The translations under genes were made by a program, and so were the position numbers. From Arbacia lixula (lineage: Eukaryota > Echinodermata > Echinoidea > Arbacioida > Arbaciidae), in contig OZ022577.1 of NCBI GenBank assembly GCA_963669155.1, forward strand, positions 13,490,215 through 13,554,214: a stretch of DNA of 64,000 nucleotides, given 5' to 3'. Shown here piece by piece: positions 1-13,659 of this stretch (position 1 is the stretch's first letter; each line of letters starts with the position of its first letter). The notes under the pieces are model-generated. The model ran no database searches. It was not told the origin of the DNA and saw only the letters and a list, made by a program, of their open reading frames with translations.

Positions 1-2886
1 GACGTGACGTAAAAGAACAGAAGTTTTAACACTAGCACATAAAACTATCTTTGCACCGAGAACAGCTTAACTCAGAATGTGTCACATTTTTATCAACTCC
101 AATCTCATACAAGTATTTCTCATGCATATGTTTAAAGGGTGAATGATTTGTTCAGTTACTGCTCCACAATGCATATATATGGTTAAACCCTTAGACACGC
201 ATTACCAGTCTTCTTATATACTGTAGTACTGCTACAAACATCAATTTTGTTCAACTAGCTACACTTTTACTTATTACTTGAACAATGTTCACAAAAACAA
301 ACAGACAATTACTGTAACTGTCATACCAGCACTATGTCACCTGTTATCTTCTTGCTTTATTTTTAGTATGAGTAAAAACCCAGCACCATATATCTAGGAG
401 AAACATATAATAATACACGCACTGCTCCCTCTCTTGAAAAAGAGAAACTTCCTTATGTTGATGATGGAAAAGTTCACACTAGCACCACATTTGCTTGGCA
501 GAGAGCGGTAATTTCAGCTCATTATTGATGTAAAGCATGGCAAAATGATGTTTACTTGTTCAAAGTCCTTTTTGCACGAGTAGTTTGTTCATTATTAGCT
601 GCATGGTTATATAAAAATTATGGAAAACATGTCCCTCGAACTCATAGTATGAGAGGTATATGCCCTGAAGCATTGTAACAATTGTTCACGAGCAGTTTGT
701 TCGAAAGGAATAAATATATCACAAAAAAATATTTTCACATTCACCCAATAGGTTTGAGTTTTGACATTTGTAATATACACTGCTATCAAAGATATATTCT
801 GCAGTTGTATTAAAAATCAACAACCTTGAACAATTTTGAAACCAATGTTCAATGGATAAACTGTGTTGGTTCATGCAAGTAGTAGTTCTGTTTCTTTTTT
901 TGTCATAGTCTGTTCATGTTTTATGTGGAAATATTAAAAACAAACCAAATGATGACCAAAGAAAGCTGCACATTTACACACGTCTCTAGCCACATACAGT
1001 AACTCTTATGAAGCAAAAAACAAATTCTGTATTAAGCAATTTGTTCCTCTAAAAAAATGTAAGGTCTAGAAATGGTTACTTACCACGTTTAATAAACTTG
1101 ATTGCTTTAATTCTACCATTTACCAGGCCTATGCTCCTAATATGGGCTTGTAGCATGATTGTGGCAAATATAAATGATGGTCATAGCTGTCCTGTGTGTC
1201 ATGCCTGCAATGCCATGCGAGTAGCATTCAACATATTCCCGTGCTGATAAGGGTGATTATCACTAAAATGCTTACTCGCAGAAATCCATTTCTGAATCAC
1301 TACATCACAGTACTACATTTTGTAATGGCATATTCCATACAACATTGTCATTTTTTTGTACATATTTACACGATTATCACCTAACGGCATGCTTTCAAAG
1401 CATGAACGATTATGTACAATATGGAAGCACTTATCAAATGCTTACAACTATTTCCAAGCCTTTATAGCATCTCTGATGTACACGTTACATCTATGCTACA
1501 TCTACAATATGTTTCGTTGTCTGTCTCTTCTTGTTTCATCACAGGTGTCTATATACAATACGGCTTGTTGCTTGGTGTACAAGGGGCTACTTTTTTCTCA
1601 ACTAAGAAAGTTCACAGTGGCCCCCAATTTCACTGGGATAAATCTCTCTACCAAAACAATTGTTTTGTGCTGTAATATTGAACTACAGAAGTATATCCAC
1701 GTTGGTGTTATACAGCCATCATGCACAAGCACTTCGAGACAATATCTTTTGTTCTTGAGCTGGCAGAATCCGACCCCAAAATAACATCTGCCTTGCAACA
1801 TGAGTAATCTCTGCCAAAGCCTTCACAATCTTCTGGACTTGCAAGATTCCTCTACTCACTGACACAGCACAAGCAAGATCTTGCAGTTCTCTTCTTTCAA
1901 GGGCACCAGAACACATTTCTACTCCTGGGCCCCCGAGACTCACTTCAAATGACCCGCTTCACATACAAAGTAGCCATAACGTGTCCTGAGGTGCCCAGGG
2001 CCTGAATTCAGGGCTTTCAACCTTTGACCTGTGGAGTTCATTCTTCCTAGTCTTGACCATCCCATACTTGACTTTTAACTCCCATTACCACTAGTGTGAA
2101 AATGTGCAGGAAGCCAATAGGGTTTCCAAGGCCGTGTAATGTAAGGATTAATCCATGGCATATAACATTCTCCTAGGGCCATGGGCAGAACAGGGGATTT
2201 GCATGGTATCTCTGTCCCTATGTGGTAGAGGCTGACACTTTCTTCAATGAAAGATGCCCCTGCTAAAGAGCTTCTGCAGCTCTTTTCCAACCACTTCACC
2301 AGACAAAGTGTCCCCAATCTGTTTCCTTCCTAATTGCACTCTTGAAGAGGAATAAAAGAAATGCACGTGGTCTTCCATGGAAAGAAAGTTGGGTACTTCG
2401 CTGAAACAAAAGCTGCTAGATTTCTGCTGGAATGTTCCCTTGTTAACCCTTTCCTCACTTATGATTCCATCCTTTTCATTATTCTTTTTCTTTGCAAATC
2501 GGGTAATTGGATCATTCATGTCATCCGCTTCTCTCTTCGGCTGATATTAAACAAATATCTCGACTTCTGCTGTGTGCACCTACTGTCACATGTAAAACCA
2601 ACACACATCTCTTCTAATTGATATAGTACATACATCATCCGACTAGGTAGACCATGGCAATGCTACCAACACTGCAAGAAAATAATTCTTCTCAATCCTT
2701 TCTCGCTTTGAGTTGTTAAAAGTCCACATACCAATCCTTAATAAATTTTCCTGCTTTAACCTCCGTCGACACCTCCCCACATCCTTCATGATAATTTACA
2801 ACCTCCACCATCTGCACTTCCCTCGTTGACGAGCTTCACACCATGTAGCTCTCTCCACACCCTCTGCATTGGATGGAGGTTGTTCA
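1..2886 (-). other. foxN2/3 3' UTR and downstream flank; no coding sequence seen
   Basis: AT-rich DNA after the stop. The only AATAAA in minus orientation that I find lies at 356-361; ATTAAA hexamers in minus orientation lie at 1088-1093 and 1106-1111. Any of these could end a 3' UTR of about 1.8 to 2.5 kb. Short open frames on both strands here (for example plus 1356-1784) have no recognisable domain and unlikely composition. Where the transcript ends cannot be decided from sequence alone. Confidence 0.4.
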
Positions 2887-3118
2887 CTACCTGGAGGCCT
2901 CCGTTACCATGGTGATTGGACCTGGGGTTGGAATAGCTGCTTGCTTGTCGGGCATCTCATCCGGCCCAATGCCTGAGAGCGTGAGGAGGGCATCAGCTAG
3001 TTTCTTGTCCTCCTCCGTCATGCGTGGGGCTCGCTTCTTGAGGGGCAGCGTTGTCTCCTTCGCCTCTCCTGCCTTCTCTCCGTCCAGGTGAAAGTGAACT
3101 CCGCTGTCTCCGAGTCTC
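2887..3118 (-). CDS. foxN2/3: foxN2/3 coding exon 8: C-terminus and stop
   Basis: The first G completes codon 446 (AG|G, Arg); 76 codons and TAG follow. It begins [18 protein letters not shown] and goes on [19 protein letters not shown] and [12 protein letters not shown]. Human FOXN3 ends with the same order: LGDSG, DTLPLKKR and a Leu/Ala-rich GSLLHLAGI segment. The KKR cluster (about 473-475) is a plausible nuclear localisation signal. The acceptor is TATCTTGCAG|GAGACT. The stop lies inside a CAG|GTAGTG string that also resembles a donor, but since TAG follows at once and the homology ends here I treat it as the terminal exon. Confidence 0.92.
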
Positions 3119-6100
3119 CTGCAAGATACAAAACAAATTCATGCTTACTTTCATTTGCTTGCGTCTTTTCACTTTAGGGTCGATATGAAAGTGCTCTTTG
3201 ATAATCAATGAAAACATGGTAGTGCACTGAGAGTATTATATCAGAAAAAGTGCATCATCACTATCATTATCATTATTCATCTTCACTGGTGAAGCTATGA
3301 AATATTTTAGTGGGGGGGTCTTTTTTTGCATCGCGGGGCTTACATGCCTTGAGCCCTGTGTATTTTATTCACTGTTACTTCAGTCCTTAACCCTCTATGT
3401 ACCAATGCCGCAAATAACCACAAGTTAGACACACATACATCTGTATAGAGCAGCATCTCCCCTTGGCACAGTGTTAACCTCTCAGTACCAACCAATCACA
3501 GTAACATGACAATTACTTCACCGTTTCTTACCTACATATAGGTCTGGGAGTGTTAAACATGAGCTGACTCACCTGGACTCTGCATCCTGCTCCATGTCAG
3601 AATCCTCACCCTCAAAGCTCTCATCGCTGAAGTCACTCATCTCAATGTCGCCGGGGTCTGAGGAGTAGCCGTGGTCAGCTACGATGCGTATGGAGGAGCT
3701 GAGGCTGTAGGTGTGGTCCATGGACCCATCAGGGGATGGGGTGCACTTGGCCTTGATCAGCTCACGCCCCTCAGGAGTCATCGCCATTCTGTGGGGGAAA
3801 GGAAGTAAAGATCATAACGTCTACTGTCTCCTCACAAAACATTCAAGTCTTAGAATACCTGTCTTCCTGAGGACTTATGAATACAAATGAGGAAAGGGAT
3901 GGAGGCCTTGGGTATTAGTTCCAAGTATCATGTCATCATAAGCCATAAGCCAGTTCAAGTATCTGCATGTTCATTTTTTTTCACCGTTTATTTCACTGAT
4001 GCAATGTTGTTTAGTGGACTAGTGGCAGGAACTCTGAATGAGAGTCCCTGCTGCAATCACAGCTTTTTGTTCTACCCACACAGTTGTCTTGACAACATGC
4101 TCAAATGATGTCACACTTTGGTAGTCTATTTCCTACACTTACTTCTGATTCTCTCCGAGCTCATTGAGGGCAGTCTCCGCTAGATCGCTGAGGGTGGGCC
4201 GACAGTGGGGCTGTTCTGGCCGCACCTGCATGGGTGCCAGGACAAAGCCTCCGACCACCGCCACATGGTTCATGTTGGTCATTGGACCAACACCGGGGTA
4301 GGACTCCCTCTTCAGCCGGTCATCTGCCAGGTTTAAAAGAAGATACAATGAGACATGATCATCTGGTGCATGTGCGTGTCATATTTCCAATGTTTCAGAA
4401 GGGTTCTTGTAATATGTATGTTCATAATAAATATCACTCTGAATACTGTTATTTCATCAATGAACATTGTATATCATGTCTCAACAGACATCTGAATGTC
4501 ATGCATGAGCACTGTTCTTTGCCCCCCACCCCACAGTAATAAAAAAAACTAATAATCACAAAAACAACAGGACATTTCTTGAATTGAATGTAGAACAAGA
4601 ACTGTTTTACATATCTTTGATATTTGAAGACAATATTTCATTGTTGCCTTGTATCCCTTGCATGTTATACATGTACTTTTGAAGCCTGACATTCTGACAC
4701 AATACATTGTTTTTCATTCTGTTTTCATGGGGGCTCTTTTCCTGCATGTTGGGAGCTCAATCGCCCAGAGTCCCAGAATATTTTTGTCATCGATGATCAA
4801 CTATACAATACACGCCACATGATGCCAAGAGTAGTGCTGTACAAGGATGTGGCTTTGCCAGCATATCTATCATCCCTCACTCTAAGCACAACATATGGTT
4901 TGGTGCTCACCTACACCAGAGTCGCAGTTAATTACAGCAACACTCTGCCATATCATCGTTGATGGTATTTTTTTTGGCTCTATCACTCCATAAGATTTAA
5001 TTACACATCTGCCTAACATACTCTGCAGGTTGCTTGCAGCTCTGTGTATTGTGTTACCAGCTTGTACCCTACTAGCCTTGCATATGGTCCAATGCCCTTT
5101 TATTTCGTTTTCGTGCATGTGACAAAAATAATTTCTCAAGAAGAAAATTCAATACAATGATGCTTAAGAACTGTTTTGACAATTGTCCATGCACAATTTA
5201 CCATATATTCTTTACCACTGACTAAATCACTGACATACTTCCTTGAGGAGGGAACCATCATTTTTTCATATATCATTAGATATGCAGCATTTATTTGTAA
5301 CAGACTGAATGCTATGGAAAGGCTCAGCAGAGAGGAGCCATGCATGCAGCACACATCTACACAGTGTTAATGCATATTGCCCTACTTTCACCTCTACAAA
5401 CACGAATCTCTCCTTGGCATCACCTTCAAACTCCAGATTACAAAGTGAGAGCCAAACAAAACCCCTTTTTCCGATAATCTCAACTCCCTGTTATGAGAGT
5501 CAATGGAAAGAAATCCCTTTTGCATTGCCTCAGCTTTCTTGGGATAATATCACAATTGACCCTTGACCCCCTCGCAAGAGGGGGCTACAAGACATATCTC
5601 TATCCCATGTCAAACTGAGGAGACTTATCGTGTACAGCTGTAAGGCATCGCTACATCTCATCATGTGACACTTATAATAAGGCTACGACCACATCATATA
5701 TCACTGTCTCTTCTCCTACGTGTAACCTCGCCTTTTCCCCTGATGTTCTTCTGAGTAGTCAATTTATAGTGAAAAAAACTGGGTTATTTCTGACTGTGAG
5801 ACCCTTGGGTGGAACCTACCTGTAAAAACAGAAACACGTTTTCTAGAAGTACTGTGTGATTATGTTTTGAATGCTTGTCCCAGTTGTGGGGCAATTACTT
5901 TGTGCATAATAAGTAAATGTTCTTTGCTTATACATGTATGCAGAATTTCTACAAATTGGGAAAAGGCTGGAGATATGTGTGTTTAAGACCAGGGAGAGGC
6001 AAACTGCTCTTACGTTCAGCTAGTCTTCGGTCAGGAGGCGTTCTGAACATCATCATGGTGGCTGCAGCATCCACTTGAGATTCTGTGCAAAAACAAACAA

Positions 6101-6233
6101 AAATAAAGCAAAACATTAATATTAACTTTGAAAGGATCCATCTTGATCATGATGCCAACCGCGTTGTCTGGGAAACCACAAAGCTCAATGTTAAATGGAA
6201 GGTAGAGGCCATGAGCATGAGAGGCAGAGCAAG

Positions 6234-6288
<55 letters not shown>

Positions 6289-9200
6289 GAGAACAACCGA
6301 GAGAGACAAAGAGAGAGAAAAAACACATGAACAGATAAGACTGAAACCGAATGTAAAATTCAGGACAACCATCAATAAACCAATCACCACTCTACTTAGT
6401 ACTTACACCTGAGAAATGGTAATACAAATGCCATTATTGTCCTTATTGTGCCTGGGCTCTTTTAATTGTTAAAGACACATCTGTGAGAGCTGATAGAGAC
6501 CATCCTTTAAGAAGAATAACCAGTAACACGCACCCATCCCATACATTTGTGAAGACACATTCTGTGATAAACTACTAGAATGGTATTGCGGGACCCACAA
6601 AAGCGCAAACAAAAGAACTGAGTGAGGGATAATCTTATCAAAAACTACTTCACCGTGTGTTTCTCTATCAACAAATTCCTTTACCACAAAGCAAATGGTA
6701 GCGCACCCAGGTTTGGAGTGTATTCCTGTTTACACTTGCCAGAGTGCGCCTGCACGCCGTGGTAGTAAAGCGGGTTTCTACTCAAACAGCGCCGATTAAA
6801 GCGAGTCTGCATGCGTTCAAATAATTAACACCAGAAGCCTTGTCTGCAATTATGTGTATCAGAGCAAACATTGATTCAATCAGGGTTTTTTCTTACAGAA
6901 TCCGGCGAGGAATATCGCTTCAACAATTTGTCAAGGAGCTCCATCCCTGGGGCCATTAAAGAGATGAGAATTAAGAGCTCAGAAATCCATGTAGCCACCA
7001 AGCATAGCATTAGGCCAATCTGCTATTAATCCATGGCTCAAACGGTGCTCCTCAGAATTTCATACCATTTTTCAAATATTTTGAATGCAATGTACTTGAA
7101 TAACACGTTAAGTCTTCTCATTTGCTTTAACAACTATGTGCATGATAGCACTCCTGAGTTATCATGCACATGGGATATCTCTACAAAGAGGTTTAAAGTG
7201 ATTCTCAATTCCCAAGAATGCGACCCCTTTCTTGCTCTCAAATAATAAAAAAAAAACCTTTGCCCTTTTATGATGAATCGTCATATTTGTCACTCGCTTT
7301 TCACAATGGATAATCTAGTTCTCAAAGAATAATACAAACGAGGTATGTACATAATCAGGTGTCTCCTGACCAGTTTAACAACCTCTCTGAAATATGATCC
7401 CCACTGTCATGGGAAACGCGCATTTAAACAACGTGATGTGAAAACAGTGATTTTATTATTTCTTCGTCAATCTGAGCACGCACGTTGCACACTTCTCCAA
7501 CGCAGTTCTAGTTCTTGATGAAAGGCAGAGGAAACACCTGCCTATCTTGTGTAATCACTTGTACAGGATTCTGTCTTCCACCTGACAAAGGCATGACATG
7601 TTCCACTCACAAAGCAAACGAGGTGTAAAACTTCACACCCAGACACACTTTGGGCTTCTCAGCCACACACAATTCATCCCGTCCCACAATGCACCTCCCC
7701 TTCCCTGCCTGGATGGCTGCGTTGATTAACCCTGGCACAACACAGCTGCGGTTTGTGGTATGGCGAAAGAAAGGGAAGAAATGCCTCAAGAACCCTTGCC
7801 TAAATGTGTCCATCTTTTAACAGTGCATCCCCAATTATTTTATTTAATCCTCTCAGTACCATAGGTGTATATTTTATAAAGTACATCAATGGGCTTTAAA
7901 TAGTTTAGTACCCAAAAAGTTCATTGTGTTACAGGCAGAAATATATTTAACAACTACAAAAGTAAATCTTTCACAAAATTGGTCATAAGGTATGTTTCAT
8001 TATTGAATGGTAAAAGGTGTCTTAAATTCTACTTCATACATGTATTTTTAAATGTATCCATCCTGCAATCAATCATGGATCCTCTATCACTTCTATCCAT
8101 TACCTTTAAAAATACCTTTAAACAATTTTAAGAAAACACAAGAAGCTTTTCACTTTTCATTTTGAGGGGAAAATAGGGAAAGTGTGTTGTCATGATACTC
8201 CTATCCAATTCTTTGACATTTCAAGGATTCTGTGTGTAAATGTCATCTTTTCAGATTTGAAGAAGAAACCACTAATTAAACCCTTTTTTTAGCGTGCAGA
8301 CAAGTACAAGGTTGTGGTCTTACCAATATCCAGACCATTCTGGTGATGAGGGTTGTGGCTCGGTTGGCTGTTCAGTAGTCTTTCTACCAGGGCTATGTGA
8401 GCTGCACATGGGGAACAAAACAACAAGAAGCACAGAGTTTTAATCACATTGCAATGACAACAAATACATGTACACAGAAATGTGAGTGTGTCAACACTTT
8501 AAAACCGCATAAAAATTTGATGTCATGTGAACAGGAAGTTAGTTTTCTCTTGGTTATCATGAAAGAGTTGATGGCAATGGCTGAGAATGAATATCCTTCA
8601 GTCTTTTTCTTTTTATAGACAGTTTCAATTATTCAGGTCAGAAGTCATCATTTCAATTCTTATGAGAATTTATAAACCAAAATATTCACACAACATTTAT
8701 ATTATTCTTCTTCACATTCAATAAACCAAGAAATAACAAACCTCCAAAAATGGCTAAAAACAGGAAATAAAACGAGGAAGAAAAAGAACATGCAGAAAGA
8801 AACCAGCATTGATCATAAGCTCCTTTGTTATTATGCTTTCAATCAGTATGATACATACAGCTCCACATCACTCTTAACCAGCAAATAACATGAATTACTT
8901 TCCCAGATCCAGTGAGAACAATTCCTGTCTTCAGCCATTGTGGTTGCCATGCCAACACCCAACCACTACCATGGCAACCAGCATATGGCTTTGCTATTGG
9001 GGGGGAGGCAGAATCATGAAACCAAGTGAAAATGTTTGACCTCAGTGGGATTATTTCATTATCTAGGGCCAAATGAATCCACAGTTGGGAAAATAGTTAT
9101 CCCTGAAAGGAAAGGGTGAACTCCCAGGAAATTTGAAAGTCAAACTTTTTTTTTCTGAGCTTTACTGTTCTACTAACTGAGTAAGTGGCGATATCCGGCC

Positions 9201-10597
9201 AGCATTCTTTTATTTTCTCATATTCTTTAGAGTTGTGTTTGCTCCTTATCACATGACACATGTGCTTGATGCTAACGGCCATAAATCATCCTCCAGAAGG
9301 TTTTACTATAGCTTTCTACAAAGAAATAGCTTACAATTTTGGTTAGGGGTAGCCGATTCCTCAAGTTGTTGGCCGTTTGTAAATCAAACTACCAAATAAA
9401 AGGGTCTGGATGTAGTAGGCTAACCATTCTTCATTTCTTCTTCTGCTCCCAAGAGGAGAATAATTAAGTGACTAGTCTTGAGTATCAAACATTTTCTTTC
9501 AGTTTGGATCAGAAACGTCCACCAGCCAGGCAGCCAAACTAGGTGGAGGTATTGGATTGTACAGTAGCCTGAAGTATGTTGGCAGTACTCACATTCAAAC
9601 AAAAGAGTTGTATGCATACATTGTATAGGTTATTCTCAAAACTATGGAAATGGAATAGAAGCTTGAAATTCTCTTTCATTTTCATTTCAACACACACACA
9701 CAAGACTGAAAATACTGCCACCTACAGGTAGCATTTATGAAGTAGTCCATCGTGCATAATAAAACAAAATGAAGTTTGGCAATCTCACAAGATGATCTCA
9801 CTTAGAGAAATCCATACAGACTCCACATGAATCATCCAAACTATACACTATAGAGGTCTCTGGATTCAGACCGACATTTATGCGTGCAGTAAAAACCCCC
9901 AGAGATGACTGCAGAAAATCATTGGGAAGTAGCTTCTAAGGCTGAATCCAGCATGATGATGTGGCAGGATGAAGATGGGGGAAGGGTGGGGTGACAAGAA
10001 GTCACAGACACTCATCTGCGGAAGTAATCTAGCTGTCTAATAAAAACCGAGCCAAATTGGATCACCGCATTCTCCCTCCCTTAATAACCAAGTGTTAATT
10101 TTGTAGTATTGGTTCGTCTCCCCAACCCTCCCACCCCCCATCGCCCGGGCTGAAGAAATAGCCTTCTCCACTCTATGCCTCCATGGCTGATTGAACCCCA
10201 AGATGCGAAGACAGGCGCGGACTCATTAATGTTGCTAATAGGCTCTGTGAAGGTCTACAGATGTGCACCATCACGAAGAGACAGAGACAGACAGAGACAG
10301 GGGTAGGACTGCTTTAATGAAATGTATGATTACCTTCTCATAGAGGCCACAATCTGCTTGACTGGCTTATAAAGTAAAATAACAAATAATGCTCATTTTA
10401 TAGTTCCTGTCTGTATCAGAATTGATCAAACAAAACTGCCATAAAACTCCAATATCTTTTCCTCTATTTACAAAAGAGTATGTGAAGAAAAGGGGGACAT
10501 AAATGGTGAAAACAAACTCAAACTGCATGTCAGTTTATGTTGCCCTCTAACCACCCTCCACCCAATGAGTGTGTCTATAGTCTCTTCTACATCCTCC

Positions 10598-10638
<41 letters not shown>

Positions 10639-12813
10639 CGTTGTGTCAATACCACTATCTTTGCACAAGCTTCCAGCTCTCCTACTTTTTTTACTCCTGA
10701 ATTGTTCTTCCACTGTGCCACACTTATCTACAGGTATACTTATCAACCTGCCATCTCATATGTCTATATGTGCACAACACCATATAGGCAGAGCAATACC
10801 TCAAGAATGGGCCACCTGTTCTTTTGTTATTTCTGAACAAATATCATATCACTAGATAATAACAAATTGAGTGCTCACAGTGATAACAGCAGTTCATTCA
10901 TGAATCATTTCTCAGATATTTTCTACATTAAATAAGCTTTCTATCTATCTAGCCTATTTCTCTCCACTGCTGAAGGAAGGCCTCCTCATTTTTCCATTTA
11001 GATCTATCTTGTGCCGTTTTTTTCCATGTCATACTACCATATTCTCTAATATGCTTTTCACACTGGCAAAAATTTCCTTAGCCCCGTACTATAGGTGGGG
11101 CTAAGGCCCCCCTTAGCCCCACCTATAGTACGGGGCTAAGCTTAGACCACTTTCTGTTCACATTGGTTTTTACCAAAGTCGGCTAGCCCCACCAATAATC
11201 CGGGATTATTTGGCCCTGCAAAAAAGCAGGGCTAACACCGCAATTGCAGGGCCAAGCCAAATAGTCTGGGGCTAAGAGCGCCAGTGTGAAAAGAAACGAA
11301 AAATAGTACGGGGCTAAGGGAATGCCGTGTCAGCTGGCAAGGCCGAGACGCCGAGACCAATCAGATAAGGCCCGACGGGCGAGTGACCTTGATGCGGAGT
11401 GGTAAAGAGCCGATGTGCAAGACGTACACTCATGAATATTCATAAGCTGTCGAGAAAGTCCGGGGCTAACAATTTCGAGTGAGAACAGTGTGAAAAGCTA
11501 GTCGGGTTTAAGAAATAGTACGGGGCTAAGAAATGCCAGTGTGAAAAGCTTCAAAAAATAGTACGGGGTTAGGGATAGTACGGGGCTAAGGATAGTACGG
11601 GGCTAATTTTTGCCAGTGTGAAAAGCATATAATATTGTCAATTCACCTCCTACTTTGCCTGTCTCTTCTTCTGGTGTTAGCTCTGGGGGTCCAGATGGTT
11701 AATATATATGTCCATCTATCATCTTTCCTCCTGGCCAGGTGACCAGCCTACCTCAATTTCTTCAATTTAATTTCCTGTACTATGTCCCGTACTTAGGTTT
11801 TCTTTCTAAGTTTGTCCCTAAAAAAAATAGTTTAGAGTCTCTTAATAGAAAAATATTTACAGAAAAAAATAAGAAAAGATGTTTGGTTTTACTGCACACT
11901 GACCTGAGTACCTCACACTTGAAAGTCACCATCATGGATGCGTGGACACAGTTAAATCTTGAGGTGCTATGACAACCTTTGATTAAAAACGTCATATTGA
12001 CAGGGAGAGGCCTTTCTCTGAGTTTGATTGATCACTAGGAGGGAGCGAGAGACATTCCAGTGCATATTTCTCATATTGCACCTATTTTCCTTCATGACAA
12101 TGAAATGAGAAATATCTGGCAATGTGTAAATTGTGATATGATCTCAATGTTACCATGGCAATATCTAGAAGCCAAATCTGAACACAAGGGCATGCAGAAA
12201 TTTCCCTACACACTGTTATCTGTAGCATGCAGCCAGGCGTCTCAAATTCATAAACGTGTACATCACAATGCCTGGAAGCCAAGGCAGTGACAAATTGTGC
12301 GATTTCTGTTGATTTTGAGAAAGATACACAGTGGTGTGGCGTATGCCAACAATGATAAATCAACAGAGGTATGGCTATATCATATATGCTCTCTGTTGCT
12401 TCCTGGACAACTTTTATTTTCGCCAGCCCTGCCCATCTCCACCATGCTATCCAAACTTAAAGCCAAACCCTGCCAATCCTTGGGTTAGTGATCACAAAGA
12501 CTGACCAATAATGCTAGCTATGATTCACTAACCTGCTTATGCTCATTATGACAACCAGCAGAGGCCATACATCTTTCAGCTTTGACACTACTTTTTGGCA
12601 AAAGGTTCCCCTTTTCCAAACAAAGTAAACAAGGGAATTGCCACTCTAAAAATATACTTTCCTAGTTCCTCGGTGCATGATCCAGTCTGTCACCACACTA
12701 CAGTCTAATAAGTTATTTTTATTTAGAGTAATTGGCACAAACAAAGAAAATTTCATTTCTATGGGAACACTTTTTTGTTTTGTTTTTTAAATAGAGAAAG
12801 AAAGAGAGAGAGT

Positions 12814-12871
<58 letters not shown>

Positions 12872-13611
12872 CCATTCCGGCTCAGAGTATCAGAGTATCC
12901 TAGGTTCTAAAGTATTTCCTCCTAACTCACTGATGCAACCACAACGATGTCTGAACACCGAGGACAACACTTTCTCTGCCAGACAGAGTGAAGAGATAGC
13001 CTAGTCTATGAGTCCAGACGCAGTTGTGATAGCAGAGCTTTAATAGTTATGTGTTCACTCTCATGTGGTTTGACCATGGTTTGTCCAAGCCCTCATCAGT
13101 AAAGAATCTTGACAACCTGTACCTCAGCATGACATCTGCCTCCAGGATTGAATAAAGGAGCATGTGCCCTCTAACAGAAAGACTCTTTATCTCCCGCACT
13201 CTGTGCGATGCAATGTCAGTCAATCCCCCCATGTGTCACTGCCTCCCCTCTGTCACATTACTACCCCTTTCTTCTCTTCCTTTCCCTTCTCAAACGCCCA
13301 GCAATTAAAGATCTTTAATCAAATCCCCCCTGCAAACAAATCCCCGTTACACGCCAGAGAACAAAGCCACGCCGGCGAACTGACAAGCTCCCGCACACAG
13401 AAACTAAATTATGCTACGATCATTGTATACTTTCTGCTCCCACTACCAGATGTGTTTATACCATTGCCATGGCAACAGGTTATTTGTCTTTTATGCAGCA
13501 CACACTTGTAAATCTGATTAGAAATTGAAATGACCACATGCTTCCTTGTTTGCTGCTGCCTGTAGGGCATGTACTGTAGTAAACTGAGTGATTGCAAATA
13601 CTGATTAGCCT

Positions 13612-13659
<48 letters not shown>

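Noticed and set aside
1356-1784. 142-codon plus-strand frame downstream of foxN2/3
   Set aside because: Composition is rich in Cys/Tyr/Leu/Ser with no domain, it overlaps other frames, and it lies antisense to the likely 3' UTR.
2880-2892. Donor-like CAG|GTAGTG at the end of exon 8
   Set aside because: TAG follows immediately in frame and the family's C-terminal homology is complete here, so a further coding exon is not needed; it remains a minor possibility.
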